10,687 bases of DNA from the NCBI GenBank assembly GCA_905215665.1, contig CAJMQR010000032.1, positions 1 through 10,687 of the forward strand, in the 5' to 3' direction. The position numbers and the translations under genes were made by a program. The stretch is from an uncultured bacterium. GTDB taxonomy: Bacteria > Bacillota > Clostridia > Oscillospirales > Oscillospiraceae. Positions 1-8,408 of this stretch are shown here, piece by piece. Below the pieces are notes generated by a model. It made no database searches. It saw nothing but the letters and a program-made list of their open reading frames with translations, and was not told the origin of the DNA. Positions within the stretch are counted from its first letter, which is position 1; each line of letters starts with the position of its first letter.

Positions 1-1710
<1,710 letters not shown>

Positions 1711-1713
1711 GGC

Positions 1714-2820
1714 TCATTCTCCTCCGATGCCGCCGTTTTGGATGGTCAAAGCCTGTCCCAGCCGCGTCAGCCGGTCGGTTTCGCAGCAGGTGATGAAAAC
1801 CTGCCCGCTTTTGAGCTGATTGAGCACAAAATCCTGCCGGCCCGCGTCCAGCTCGGAGAGGACGTCGTCGAGCAGCAGCACCGGTTCCTCTCCGGTGTCG
1901 CGCCGCATCAGCTCCCGCTCGGCCAGCTTGATGGAAATGGCGGCGGTGCGCGTCTGACCCTGCGAGGCAAAGGCGCCCACGGGCAGGCCGTTCAGCGCGG
2001 CTTCAAAATCGTCCCTGTGCGGTCCGGAGAGACACTGACCGCTCTCCAGCTCGGCGCTGCGGTGCGTGCGCTGATGCTCGCGGAGCTTTTCGCGCAGCGT
2101 CTCCGGCGGCGCGAAGGGATCGTCCACGGTGGAAACGGTGCGGTAGACCAGGGTCAGCGTTTCCGCCCCGCCGGAGAATTCCGCATGAAAAGCCGCGGCG
2201 GTCTGCTCCAGCGAGCGCAGATATCTGGCCCGGTAGGAGATCAGCAGCGCGCCGACCTGCGCCATGCGCTCGTTATACTCCGGAAGGATTTCCAGAAGCC
2301 CCGGCGTTTCAAAGCGATCGCGCAGCAGCGCAGATTTCTGCTCCAGAAGGCGCTGGTATTCCGTCAGCGCGGCTTCATAGTTGGGACGAAGCTGGCAGAT
2401 CATGGTATCAAGCAGCTTTCTCCGGGGCGCCGCGCCCTTTTTCAGCACCAGAAGATCCTCCGGGCAGAACAGAACGCAGTGTACCACGCCCGTAAATTCC
2501 GCCGCCGTTTTCTGCCTGACGCCGTTCAGCCAGAGCTGCCGCGGGCGGCGGCCGGAAAACAGAACGGCGCGGAGCATCTGCTCCCGTTCCTGCGCGGTGA
2601 CCTCCGCGGAAAGCTCCGCAAACTCCGCGCCGAAGCGGATGAGCTCCTGCTCGCGCCGGGTGCGGAAGGCATGGCCGGTGGAGAGGTAAAAAATTGCCTC
2701 GAGAAGATTGGTCTTTCCGTTGGCGTTTCCGCCGACGAGCAGGTTCACGCCGGGGACGAAGGACGCGCGCGTGTCGGCGTAATTGCGGAAGTCCCGCAGA
2801 TAGATACTATTCAGCCGCAT
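1714..2820 (-). CDS. recF: DNA replication and repair protein RecF
   Basis: RecF is an SMC/ABC-type ATPase that works with RecO and RecR to load RecA on gapped DNA at stalled forks. The 368-residue protein has the family's full length (about 360-370). It shows the N-terminal LRDFRNY segment at 8-14, a Walker A GGNANGKT at 30-37, the RecF signature SGPHRDDF at 265-272, a signature helix ASQGQTRTAAIS at 285-296, and a Walker B with D-loop LLLDDVLSELD at 315-325. The start ATG at 2820 lies inside the end of the S4 gene (14-base overlap). I see no clear Shine-Dalgarno sequence in front of it, so translation probably depends on ribosomes arriving from the S4 gene. The ribosome binding site of remB is embedded in its last codons. 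The identification is certain from sequence and position. Confidence 0.97.
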   Translation of the reverse strand: MRLNSIYLRDFRNYADTRASFVPGVNLLVGGNANGKTNLLEAIFYLSTGHAFRTRREQELIRFGAEFAELSAEVTAQEREQMLRAVLFSGRRPRQLWLNGVRQKTAAEFTGVVHCVLFCPEDLLVLKKGAAPRRKLLDTMICQLRPNYEAALTEYQRLLEQKSALLRDRFETPGLLEILPEYNERMAQVGALLISYRARYLRSLEQTAAAFHAEFSGGAETLTLVYRTVSTVDDPFAPPETLREKLREHQRTHRSAELESGQCLSGPHRDDFEAALNGLPVGAFASQGQTRTAAISIKLAERELMRRDTGEEPVLLLDDVLSELDAGRQDFVLNQLKSGQVFITCCETDRLTRLGQALTIQNGGIGGE

Positions 2821-3058
2821 CTGTGACCAGATACTCGGCGCCGTCGAAGCGCACGGCGTCGCCGGGACGGAGCTTTTTTCCGCGCATCAGGCAGACCTCG
2901 CCGTTGACCGCGACCTCGCCGTTCTGAATAAAATTCTTCGCCATTCCGCCGGATTCCACGGCGTTCGCCAGCTTTAAAAAGCTCTCCAGTTTGATAAATT
3001 CCGTGGAAATGGGCACGGAAACGGTTCGGGCGGAAACCCGCCGTACTCTGACCTTCAT
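2807..3058 (-). CDS. yaaA: Small S4-domain RNA-binding protein (YaaA type)
   Basis: An 83-residue protein made almost entirely of one S4 RNA-binding domain: FIKLESFLKLANAVESGG at residues 21-38, AKNFIQNGEVAVNGE at 40-54, and RGKKLRPGD at 59-67. It matches the small protein encoded between dnaN and recF in Bacillus (YaaA, also called RlbA), thought to act in 50S ribosome assembly. It is slightly longer at the N-terminus than the usual roughly 70-residue forms; the extra 13 or so residues are basic. The ATG at 3058 is supported by AAGGAG five bases upstream, 9 bases after the dnaN stop. It overlaps recF by 14 bases. The family is clear; the exact RNA target is not visible. Confidence 0.9.
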   Translation of the reverse strand: MKVRVRRVSARTVSVPISTEFIKLESFLKLANAVESGGMAKNFIQNGEVAVNGEVCLMRGKKLRPGDAVRFDGAEYLVTDAAE

Positions 3059-3067
3059 AAAAACTCC

Positions 3068-4180
3068 TTAATTGCTTCTCAGACGGACGGGAAGCACCAT
3101 ATATGCGAACGTGGGCTTGTTTTTATCGCAGGGGGTAAAGACGATGGGGCTCAGCCCGTTCTGAAGCTCCAGCGTAACCTCCTCGTCGGGAACGGCGCGC
3201 AGGGCATCCAGCAGATACCTGCACTGGAAGCCGATTTCCAGCTCGCCGCCGTTGCCCGCGACGGGGCAGGTATCGTGCGCGGTGCCGATGGTGTTGGCCG
3301 TGCGGAAATCCGCGACGTTGTCGCCGAACACGCAGCGCACCGGGCTTTTCACCTTTTCCGAAACGATCAGTCCGACGCGCTCGATGCAGGAGGTCAGCTC
3401 CGCGACATTGGCCGTCAGAATCGTCTCGCTGTTGGCCGGAACGACGCGGCGCCAGTCGATGAATTCTCCCTCCAGAATCCGGCAGACGAGCGTCGCGTCC
3501 CCAATTTCAAAGAGAATGTGCTTAGTGCCCAGCGTGAAGCGCACCGGCTCGTCGGAATCCTCCAGAATTTTTTCGACTTCCTTCAGACCGGAGGCCGGAA
3601 CGACGAATTTCATCTTCTGACCGAAGGGCTCCTCGCTGAAGTAAGTACGGCGCGCCAGACGGAAGCTGTCCACCGCAACCATGGTGACGGAATTTTCCTC
3701 CACCTCCATCAGGCAGCCGGTATGCACGGGCCGCGCCTGGTTTTCGGAGACGGAAAAGATCGTCCCGCCGATCATCTCGCGCAGGGCGTTCTGCGGCATG
3801 GCGACGCCTTTTTCGGAGTTGACGTCCGGAAGGTCGGGGTAGTCGTCCGCGTCCATCGCGGTGATCCGGAAGGAGGATACGCCGCCGCGGATGGATACGT
3901 GCAGTTCATCGTCCACGCTGACGCTGACTTCCTCATCCGGCAGCTTGCGGATGATATCAAAGAACAACCGCGCGGGCATCACGCAGGCGCCCGCCTCCTG
4001 CACCTGCGCGCCGACGTGGACGGTGATGCCGGTTTCCAGATTGAAGCCCGTAAGCTGTATGGTCAGCCCCGCCCGGATCAGAATTCCCTCCAGGCAGGCG
4101 ATGGTGCTCTTCTGCGCGACGGTTCTGGCCGTCAGGGAGATGGCGTTGACCAGCAGCGCTTTTTCACAGGTAAACTTCAT
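3068..4180 (-). CDS. dnaN: DNA polymerase III beta subunit (sliding clamp)
   Basis: DnaN forms the ring-shaped dimer that tethers DNA polymerase III to its template and also serves as a docking platform for repair and regulatory proteins. The 370-residue product has the length expected for three clamp domains. Recognisable parts are the start MKFTCEKALL, the domain 1/2 segment TIFSVSENQARPVHTG at about residues 140-155 followed by VAVDSFRLARR at about 169-179, and the C-terminal end YMVLPVRL that forms part of the hydrophobic partner-binding pocket. The ATG at 4180 is preceded by GAGGAAAAGC, a good ribosome binding site. The gene follows dnaA after a 233-bp gap and is only 9 bp from the S4 gene. 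A weak hairpin (4200-4214) lies in its leader. The identification is firm. Confidence 0.97.
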   Translation of the reverse strand: MKFTCEKALLVNAISLTARTVAQKSTIACLEGILIRAGLTIQLTGFNLETGITVHVGAQVQEAGACVMPARLFFDIIRKLPDEEVSVSVDDELHVSIRGGVSSFRITAMDADDYPDLPDVNSEKGVAMPQNALREMIGGTIFSVSENQARPVHTGCLMEVEENSVTMVAVDSFRLARRTYFSEEPFGQKMKFVVPASGLKEVEKILEDSDEPVRFTLGTKHILFEIGDATLVCRILEGEFIDWRRVVPANSETILTANVAELTSCIERVGLIVSEKVKSPVRCVFGDNVADFRTANTIGTAHDTCPVAGNGGELEIGFQCRYLLDALRAVPDEEVTLELQNGLSPIVFTPCDKNKPTFAYMVLPVRLRSN

Positions 4181-4199
4181 GCTTTTCCTCGCTTTCTCT

Positions 4200-4214
4200 C
4201 TATCTAAAAGATAG
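4200..4214. repeat. Perfect inverted repeat in the dnaN leader
   Basis: CTATCT-AAA-AGATAG, a 6-bp stem with a 3-base loop, lies 20 bp upstream of the dnaN start and just ahead of its ribosome binding site. It could be a weak leader hairpin or a small operator. AT-rich and short, so it may be chance. Confidence 0.35.
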
Positions 4215-4255
4215 GAAGGATTTATTACGTTGGTAGTGTTAATAGAGCAGAATTA

Positions 4256-4264
4256 TGTGCAAAA
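4256..4264 (-). promoter_or_regulatory. Candidate DnaA box (TTTTGCACA)
   Basis: On the minus strand this reads TTTTGCACA, fitting the relaxed consensus TTWTNCACA with T at the third position. It lies in the dnaA-dnaN gap and faces the other candidate box at 4366. A single 9-mer is weak evidence on its own. Confidence 0.4.
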
Positions 4265-4268
4265 CCCG

Positions 4269-4290
4269 AAAAAAGCCTTGCGCCGCAAGG
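4269..4290 (-). terminator. Intrinsic terminator candidate after dnaA
   Basis: Read on the minus strand, the stem CCTTGC-GGC-GCAAGG (6 bp, 3-base loop) is followed one base later by six T's. It sits about 124 bases after the dnaA stop and about 90 bases before dnaN. The stem is short, so termination is probably partial. If active, it would lower dnaN transcription from the dnaA promoter and imply a separate dnaN promoter. I could not find a convincing one: only a lone CATAAT-like -10 element (4252-4257, minus strand) without a matching -35. Confidence 0.5.
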
Positions 4291-4300
4291 GAAAGCAATT

Positions 4301-4314
4301 CACAGGCGCCTGTG
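4301..4314. repeat. Perfect 14-bp palindrome in the candidate origin
   Basis: CACAGGCGCCTGTG is a perfect palindrome of 14 bp. It ends on both sides in CACA, the most conserved part of a DnaA box, but the other half of each box is degenerate. It may bind a symmetric dimer or two DnaA molecules in opposite orientation; no binding protein can be named. Confidence 0.5.
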
Positions 4315-4365
4315 CGCCGTTAATAAAGTTATTGACAGGTTTTTTGAAAAACTTTCCGTTTTTGG

Positions 4366-4374
4366 TTTTACACA
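4366..4374 (+). promoter_or_regulatory. Candidate DnaA box (TTTTACACA)
   Basis: TTTTACACA fits the relaxed consensus TTWTNCACA. It is the best plus-strand match in the dnaA-dnaN gap and borders the AT-rich part. Two weaker CACA sites follow within 30 bases (4386, 4393). Support is motif and position only. Confidence 0.4.
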
Positions 4375-4413
4375 GAAAAGTACTGCACATTCCACAGGCC
4401 GCTGTGCAGAGAC

Positions 4414-5727
4414 TCATAGCCGCGAATTGATGTTTGCGGTGATGTCCCGGATGTTGTCCTGAAGGCCGTTTGAGGTGTTGGCCAGCTCCTGCTCCACGCG
4501 CCGCAGGCCATACAGAACGGTCGTGTGGTTTTTGCCGAATTCCTTGGCGATATCCGGCAGGGAGAGGTTCGTCATTTTCCGGATCAGGTACATGGCAATC
4601 TGCCGCGCCTCGGCGGTTCCCTTGTTTTTCAGCGTGCCGCGCAGGGTGCTTTCCTCGATGGAATAGAAGCGGCAGACCTCGCTGATAATCAGCTCCGGTG
4701 TCGGCACGGTCTGGGCCTTGCCCTTGTACATGTCCTTGATGGCGCGGGAGACGCTGGGAATGTCCATGGGCATTCCGGTCAGGTCATGATAGGCCTTGAT
4801 CTTTTTGACGGTACCTTCAATCTGGCGGACATTGTTCGTGATATTTTCCGCAATATAGTCGCAGACCTCGTCCGGCAGCTCCAGTCCAAGAGAAAGGGCC
4901 TTGTTTTTCGTAATCGCCCAGCGCGTTTCGTAGTCGGGCGGCTGCACGTCCACGATCAGGCCCCACTCAAAGCGGGTGCGCAGGCGATCCTCCAGCCGGA
5001 GCATGTCCCCCGGCACGCGGTCGGAGGTCAGAACGATCTGGCGCTTGTTTTCATACAGCGTATTGAAGGTGTGGAAGAATTCCTCCTGCGTGGCGTCCTT
5101 GCCGGCGATAAACTGAATATCGTCAATCAGAAACAGGTCGGCGCTGCGGTATTTGTCGCGGAATTCAAAGTTTTTACCGTTGCGCACGGCCTCGATGAAT
5201 TCGTTGGTAAACTGGTCGCCCTTGATGTAGACAATGCTGTAATCCGGATGCTTCTGCTGGATGCGGTTGGCGATGGCATAGAGCAGGTGCGTTTTCCCGA
5301 GGCCGGACTGGCCGTAGATGAAAAGCGGGTTATAGGCGTCCGTGCGCTCCTCCGCCACGGCCTCCGCCGCGGAAAAGGCGTGCTTGTTCGACGAGCCGAC
5401 CACGAAGGTATCGAAGGTATACTGGGAATTGAATTCCACAAAGTTGCGCCGGCGCTTGTTCAGGGAGTACTGGGGAAATTCGTCCTCGTCCAGTACGACC
5501 AGTTCCACTTCTGTCTGAAACAGCTCCTGCATGGCCTGCTGGATCAGCTCTTTGTAGCGGTTGAGAATGACGTCCTTGCGAAAGGGGGACGGGGAATAGA
5601 TGACAAGCTTCGAGTCGCTCAGCTCGACGATTTCCGCGTCGTCAAAAAAAGACGCCACGGCCATTGCCGGGGAGTGCTGCTCCAGATAGGATAGAACGCG
5701 GGACCAGACATAAGCGTTGGAATACAT
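4414..5727 (-). CDS. dnaA: Chromosomal replication initiator protein DnaA
   Basis: DnaA is the AAA+ ATPase that binds DnaA boxes, melts the origin and recruits the replicative helicase. The 437-residue product has domain I (about 1-78), a short linker, and the AAA+ domain from about 104. Walker A GQSGLGKT lies at 139-146, Walker B LFLIDDIQ at 198-205, sensor 1 TSD at 234-236, and the sensor 2 region NNVRQIEG at 298-305. Domain IV follows from about 345. I start at ATG 5727 (MYSNAYVW) because AAAGGAG lies just before it; an in-frame ATG at 5757 would add ten residues but has no ribosome binding site and overlaps the promoter. The domain IV signature is unusual: GKNHTTVLYG at 398-407, where most DnaA proteins read GGRDHTTV(I/L)HA, with Asn400 in place of Asp. 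The loop at 366-376 has Lys where Arg is usual. The protein otherwise looks intact and functional. Confidence 0.97.
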   Translation of the reverse strand: MYSNAYVWSRVLSYLEQHSPAMAVASFFDDAEIVELSDSKLVIYSPSPFRKDVILNRYKELIQQAMQELFQTEVELVVLDEDEFPQYSLNKRRRNFVEFNSQYTFDTFVVGSSNKHAFSAAEAVAEERTDAYNPLFIYGQSGLGKTHLLYAIANRIQQKHPDYSIVYIKGDQFTNEFIEAVRNGKNFEFRDKYRSADLFLIDDIQFIAGKDATQEEFFHTFNTLYENKRQIVLTSDRVPGDMLRLEDRLRTRFEWGLIVDVQPPDYETRWAITKNKALSLGLELPDEVCDYIAENITNNVRQIEGTVKKIKAYHDLTGMPMDIPSVSRAIKDMYKGKAQTVPTPELIISEVCRFYSIEESTLRGTLKNKGTAEARQIAMYLIRKMTNLSLPDIAKEFGKNHTTVLYGLRRVEQELANTSNGLQDNIRDITANINSRL

Positions 5728-5762
5728 AGACGACTCCTTTCCATGATACTTTTTCATTCAAA

Positions 5763-5791
5763 ATTTTATCATAATATCCGTGAAAAAGCAA
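5763..5791 (-). promoter_or_regulatory. Predicted sigma-A type promoter of dnaA
   Basis: On the minus strand a -35 element TTGCTT (5786-5791) and a -10 element TAAAAT (5763-5768) are separated by 17 bases in an AT-rich stretch. Transcription would start near 5756, leaving a leader of about 29 bases before the dnaA ATG. The -35 match is weak (3 of 6), the -10 is good (5 of 6). Confidence 0.5.
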
Positions 5792-5807
5792 GCGGATACA
5801 TTATTAT

Positions 5808-5857
5808 AAAAAAAGAAACACAAAATTGCCGCGGGACGTGCAATCGTTTTGTGTTTC
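5808..5857 (-). terminator. Second intrinsic terminator upstream of dnaA
   Basis: An 11-bp perfect inverted repeat, GAAACACAAAA (5815-5825) and TTTTGTGTTTC (5847-5857), encloses a 21-base centre that can add three more pairs (TTG with CAA). Read on the minus strand the stem is followed directly by seven T's (5808-5814). The stem is AT-rich but long. It lies between the cassette terminator and the dnaA promoter and would stop read-through into dnaA. Confidence 0.65.
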
Positions 5858-5871
5858 CCTGATATTTTTTC

Positions 5872-5913
5872 AAAAAAAACGCGCCGGGCGGGAGAATTCC
5901 CGTCACCGGAGCG
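5872..5913 (-). terminator. Intrinsic terminator of the acylation cassette
   Basis: On the minus strand a GC-rich imperfect hairpin, made of paired segments CGC/GCG, CCGG/CCGG and CGGGA/TCCCG around an ATTC loop, is followed by eight T's (5872-5879). The stop codon of the DHHW gene lies within the hairpin as an unpaired TGA bulge, so translation ends just as the stem forms. This is a textbook strong terminator for the genes to its right. Confidence 0.85.
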
Positions 5914-6997
5914 TTTCGCTGCTGTTGAGTACCGTCGCGCTGTAAAGAAACAGCACGTCCTGTGCGCCGAAGTCCACGAAGCGGCCCAGCAGCTCCGGCG
6001 CGAGATAACGAATGTCGATCAGAGTGATTTTTGCGTAGCCCTCCGCGAGCAGCGGGGCGATGCTGCTGCCGTAGGAATCGCGGAAAAGCACCAGCTCCCT
6101 GTCCGTCTGCGCGTGGGGGTTTTCTATGGTCAGAACCGATTTCGGGCCGGAGAGAAACAGCTCATAGGGATCCCTGCCCTGCGCGGCGGCTTCGTCATAG
6201 AGCTTGCCGAAGGTGTCCGTCTCATAGTCGTGGACGACGCAGTCTTCAAGCACGTCGTTTGTGAGATAGACCAGCTCGTCCGGCTCCATCGGGAGCGCCG
6301 CCTGACCGTAATAGGAGCCGTAAAAGGGCGTATCCAGCCGGACGGCGTGAAAATCCCCCTTTCCCTCCGTACCCAGCGACGCGGCGAGAAACCGGGCCGT
6401 GGCGGCAAGCGTCGCCTGATTCCAGTGCGGGTCGGTGCGGTAGTAGTTTTCCAGCCGGAGACAGCCGCTCAGGTCGATGTATTGCGCGTAGTCCATCCCG
6501 TCGCGGAGGCGGGCGGTCAGCGCGGCGTAATCCATCTTCGGATAGTCCGCGTCCGTATAATAGTTCTTGTCCGGCACGACGGCAAGATAGATTTTGCAGT
6601 CTGTGTTTTCCAGATACCGCTCGTAGACGGCGCGGAAGCGCGCGGCGGCATGGTCCACGGAGCTTTCGTGCAGCGGGTAGTCGAGCTTGGAAACATAGCC
6701 GTCCTGAAAATAAACGCCGTTGTTGTCCTTCTGATGCAGAACCTCCAGCGCCGTGACGGCCTTCAGCGTGCGGAAACGGTCGCGCAGGGGAAACTGATCG
6801 AGGGTGTACGCCTCAAAATCCGACATGAATTTCCCGCTGAGAATGCTGCCCGCGTCCGGCTCCGGAAACTGCGCGAGTGTCCGCCGTTCGCTGACGGACA
6901 GGGTTTCGTCCGGCTTGAAGATGCCCCAGACGGAAAAACCGAGCAGAAAGGCCCCCGTCAGGAGGAGCACAAGAATGTTTTTGTATTTTTCCGGCAT
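5903..6997 (-). CDS. DHHW-family (AlgX/AlgJ-like) SGNH protein
   Basis: A 364-residue protein with an N-terminal membrane anchor or uncleaved signal (hydrophobic 8-27) and an extracytoplasmic domain like AlgX/AlgJ and the clostridial DHHW family. These proteins act with MBOAT acyltransferases in O-acetylating exopolysaccharides. The expected SGNH-type catalytic residues can be placed: TDPHW at 188-192 gives Asp189 and His191, and FRDSYGSS at 305-312 gives Ser308. The family's namesake motif DHHW reads DPHW here; AlgX-type proteins have a general DxHW, so activity is plausible. The ATG at 6997 has a perfect AGGAGG five bases upstream, and the gene starts 9 bases after the MBOAT stop, so they are co-transcribed. 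It ends at a strong terminator. The substrate polymer is unknown; no polysaccharide synthesis genes are in the window. Confidence 0.85.
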   Translation of the reverse strand: MPEKYKNILVLLLTGAFLLGFSVWGIFKPDETLSVSERRTLAQFPEPDAGSILSGKFMSDFEAYTLDQFPLRDRFRTLKAVTALEVLHQKDNNGVYFQDGYVSKLDYPLHESSVDHAAARFRAVYERYLENTDCKIYLAVVPDKNYYTDADYPKMDYAALTARLRDGMDYAQYIDLSGCLRLENYYRTDPHWNQATLAATARFLAASLGTEGKGDFHAVRLDTPFYGSYYGQAALPMEPDELVYLTNDVLEDCVVHDYETDTFGKLYDEAAAQGRDPYELFLSGPKSVLTIENPHAQTDRELVLFRDSYGSSIAPLLAEGYAKITLIDIRYLAPELLGRFVDFGAQDVLFLYSATVLNSSETLR

Positions 6998-7006
6998 GGC
7001 AGCCTC

Positions 7007-8407
7007 CTAAAAGCGGAAATACAGGAAGGGATTGAAGGAGCCGTCGATCAGATAGGCCGTACAGACGGCGAGCAGCGCCGTCAGCGCCAGCGGCTCCAGA
7101 ATGTCGAGACAGAGGGCGCAGGCCCGGCTGCGGCGCAGACGCGCAAGCGCCAGCTTCGGCAGAGGCGTCGCGCCCACCAGCGCCAGCGCGAGCACCACGG
7201 CATAGCTGCGCAGGCAGTACAGGCTCTCCGCGTTCACGGCAGGCAGGCCGCCCGCGCCGAACAGCCCTCCGATGCGCGACAGCGCCGAGGAAACGTCGGG
7301 TGAATCAAAAAGCACGAAGCCGAGCGTTACGAAAAGCAGCGTATAGATATGCCCCAGCGCGGGCCGCTTTTTCAGCTTTGGCAGGAGCCACAGCTTTTCC
7401 AGAATCAGCAGCGTCGCGTAGAACAGACCCCAGAGCACGAAATTCCACGCCGCGCCGTGCCACAGGCCGGTGGCGGCCCAGACGATCAGAAGGTTTATAA
7501 GCAGGCGCGCCGTTCCGCGGCGGCTGCCGCCCAGCGGAATATAGAGATAGTCCCGGAACCACGAGCCGAGAGAGATGTGCCAGCGCCGCCAGAACTCCGT
7601 GATGCTCGCGGAGCAGTAGGGATAGTCGAAATTCTCCGGAAAGCGAAAGCCGAAGATCCGCCCGAGCCCGATGGCCATATCGCTGTACGCCGAAAAATCG
7701 AAGTAGATCTGAAGTGTAAAGGCCAGGGCATAGAGCCAGGAAAACAGCACGGAGGGCGTCTCCGACGCCGTATACGCGGAGACGAGCTGCCCCAGCAGGT
7801 TGGCAAGCAGAATCTTTTTGCCCAGCCCGAGAAGAAAGCGCCGCGCGCCCGCGGCCGCCTCCGGCAGGCTGTGCCGCCGTTCTTTGAGCTGTCCCGCGAT
7901 GTCCGTATAGCGCACGATGGGCCCGGCGATGAGCTGGGGAAACATGGAGATATACGCCGCCAGGTCGATGAAATTTCTCTGCGCGGCGGCGTCGCCGCGG
8001 TAGACGTCCACGACGTAGCTCAGCACCTGAAAGGTATAAAAGCTGATGCCGATGGGAAGGGCGACGCGCAAAACCGGCACGGACAGACCCGTGACGGCAT
8101 GGAATGAGGAGAGAAAAAAGTCCGCATATTTGAAATATCCCAGCAGAAGCAGGCTCAAAACGACGGAAAGCGTCAGGAAAAGCTTTCCCTGACGCCTTCC
8201 GCGGAATTTTTCGGCCAGCAGGCCGAAAACATATCCCTGCAGGATTGAGACCAGCATCAGAATCAGATATTTCGGCTCTCCCCAGCCGTAGAAGAACAGG
8301 CTGCAAAGGAGCAGCGCGCCGTTCTTCATGCGCCGCGGCACTAGAAAGTACAAAAGCAGCGCGCAGGGAAGAAAGTAATACAGAAACGGAATACTGGAAA
8401 ACAGCAT
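7007..8407 (-). CDS. MBOAT-family membrane O-acyltransferase (AlgI/DltB-like)
   Basis: A 466-residue polytopic membrane protein with about ten or more hydrophobic segments. It carries AlgI-type MBOAT landmarks: SYVVDVYRG at 130-138, FPQLIAGPIVRY at 156-167, YFDFSAYSDMAIGLGR at 235-250, EFWRRWHISL at 271-280, FRDYLYIPLGG at 284-294, and the catalytic His317 in GLWHGAAWNF at 314-323. Such proteins pass an acyl group, usually acetyl, across the membrane to a periplasmic or extracellular partner, here most likely the DHHW protein encoded next. I start at ATG 8407, one base after the stop of the lipoprotein gene (TAATATG), which implies translational coupling; no strong ribosome binding site is present. 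A longer in-frame reading from 8482 would overlap the lipoprotein gene and add 25 Ser/Arg-rich residues unlike the family, so I reject it. The acyl donor and target are not visible. Confidence 0.92.
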   Translation of the reverse strand: MLFSSIPFLYYFLPCALLLYFLVPRRMKNGALLLCSLFFYGWGEPKYLILMLVSILQGYVFGLLAEKFRGRRQGKLFLTLSVVLSLLLLGYFKYADFFLSSFHAVTGLSVPVLRVALPIGISFYTFQVLSYVVDVYRGDAAAQRNFIDLAAYISMFPQLIAGPIVRYTDIAGQLKERRHSLPEAAAGARRFLLGLGKKILLANLLGQLVSAYTASETPSVLFSWLYALAFTLQIYFDFSAYSDMAIGLGRIFGFRFPENFDYPYCSASITEFWRRWHISLGSWFRDYLYIPLGGSRRGTARLLINLLIVWAATGLWHGAAWNFVLWGLFYATLLILEKLWLLPKLKKRPALGHIYTLLFVTLGFVLFDSPDVSSALSRIGGLFGAGGLPAVNAESLYCLRSYAVVLALALVGATPLPKLALARLRRSRACALCLDILEPLALTALLAVCTAYLIDGSFNPFLYFRF

Positions 8408-8408
8408 A

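Larger units (their letters stand above)
4181..4413. other. dnaA-dnaN intergenic region, candidate part of oriC
   Basis: In many bacteria the origin lies next to dnaA, often in the dnaA-dnaN gap, marked by DnaA boxes (TTATNCACA) and an AT-rich unwinding element. This gap has no gene. It holds two sites fitting the relaxed TTWTNCACA form, a perfect 14-bp palindrome built on CACA/TGTG, and further CACA/TGTG cores (at 4301, 4311, 4386, 4393 and 4403). It also contains an AT-rich stretch at 4321-4380. No exact TTATCCACA is present. The dnaN leader and a terminator-like hairpin share the gap. Origin function is inferred from position and motif clustering; the bipartite Bacillus-type origin would also need boxes upstream of dnaA, which I do not see. 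Confidence 0.5.

Noticed and set aside
4230..4430. 66-codon plus-strand ORF in the dnaA-dnaN gap
   Set aside because: No ribosome binding site, no recognisable domain, and it spans the terminator and candidate origin motifs.
5728..5757. Ten-residue N-terminal extension of DnaA from an ATG at 5757
   Set aside because: No ribosome binding site precedes it, it would start almost at the predicted transcription start, and the ATG at 5727 has a strong AAAGGAG.
7305..8306. 333-codon minus-strand ORF inside the MBOAT gene
   Set aside because: It is an out-of-frame reading of the MBOAT coding region, Arg/Ala-rich with no membrane pattern; the MBOAT frame has all conserved motifs.
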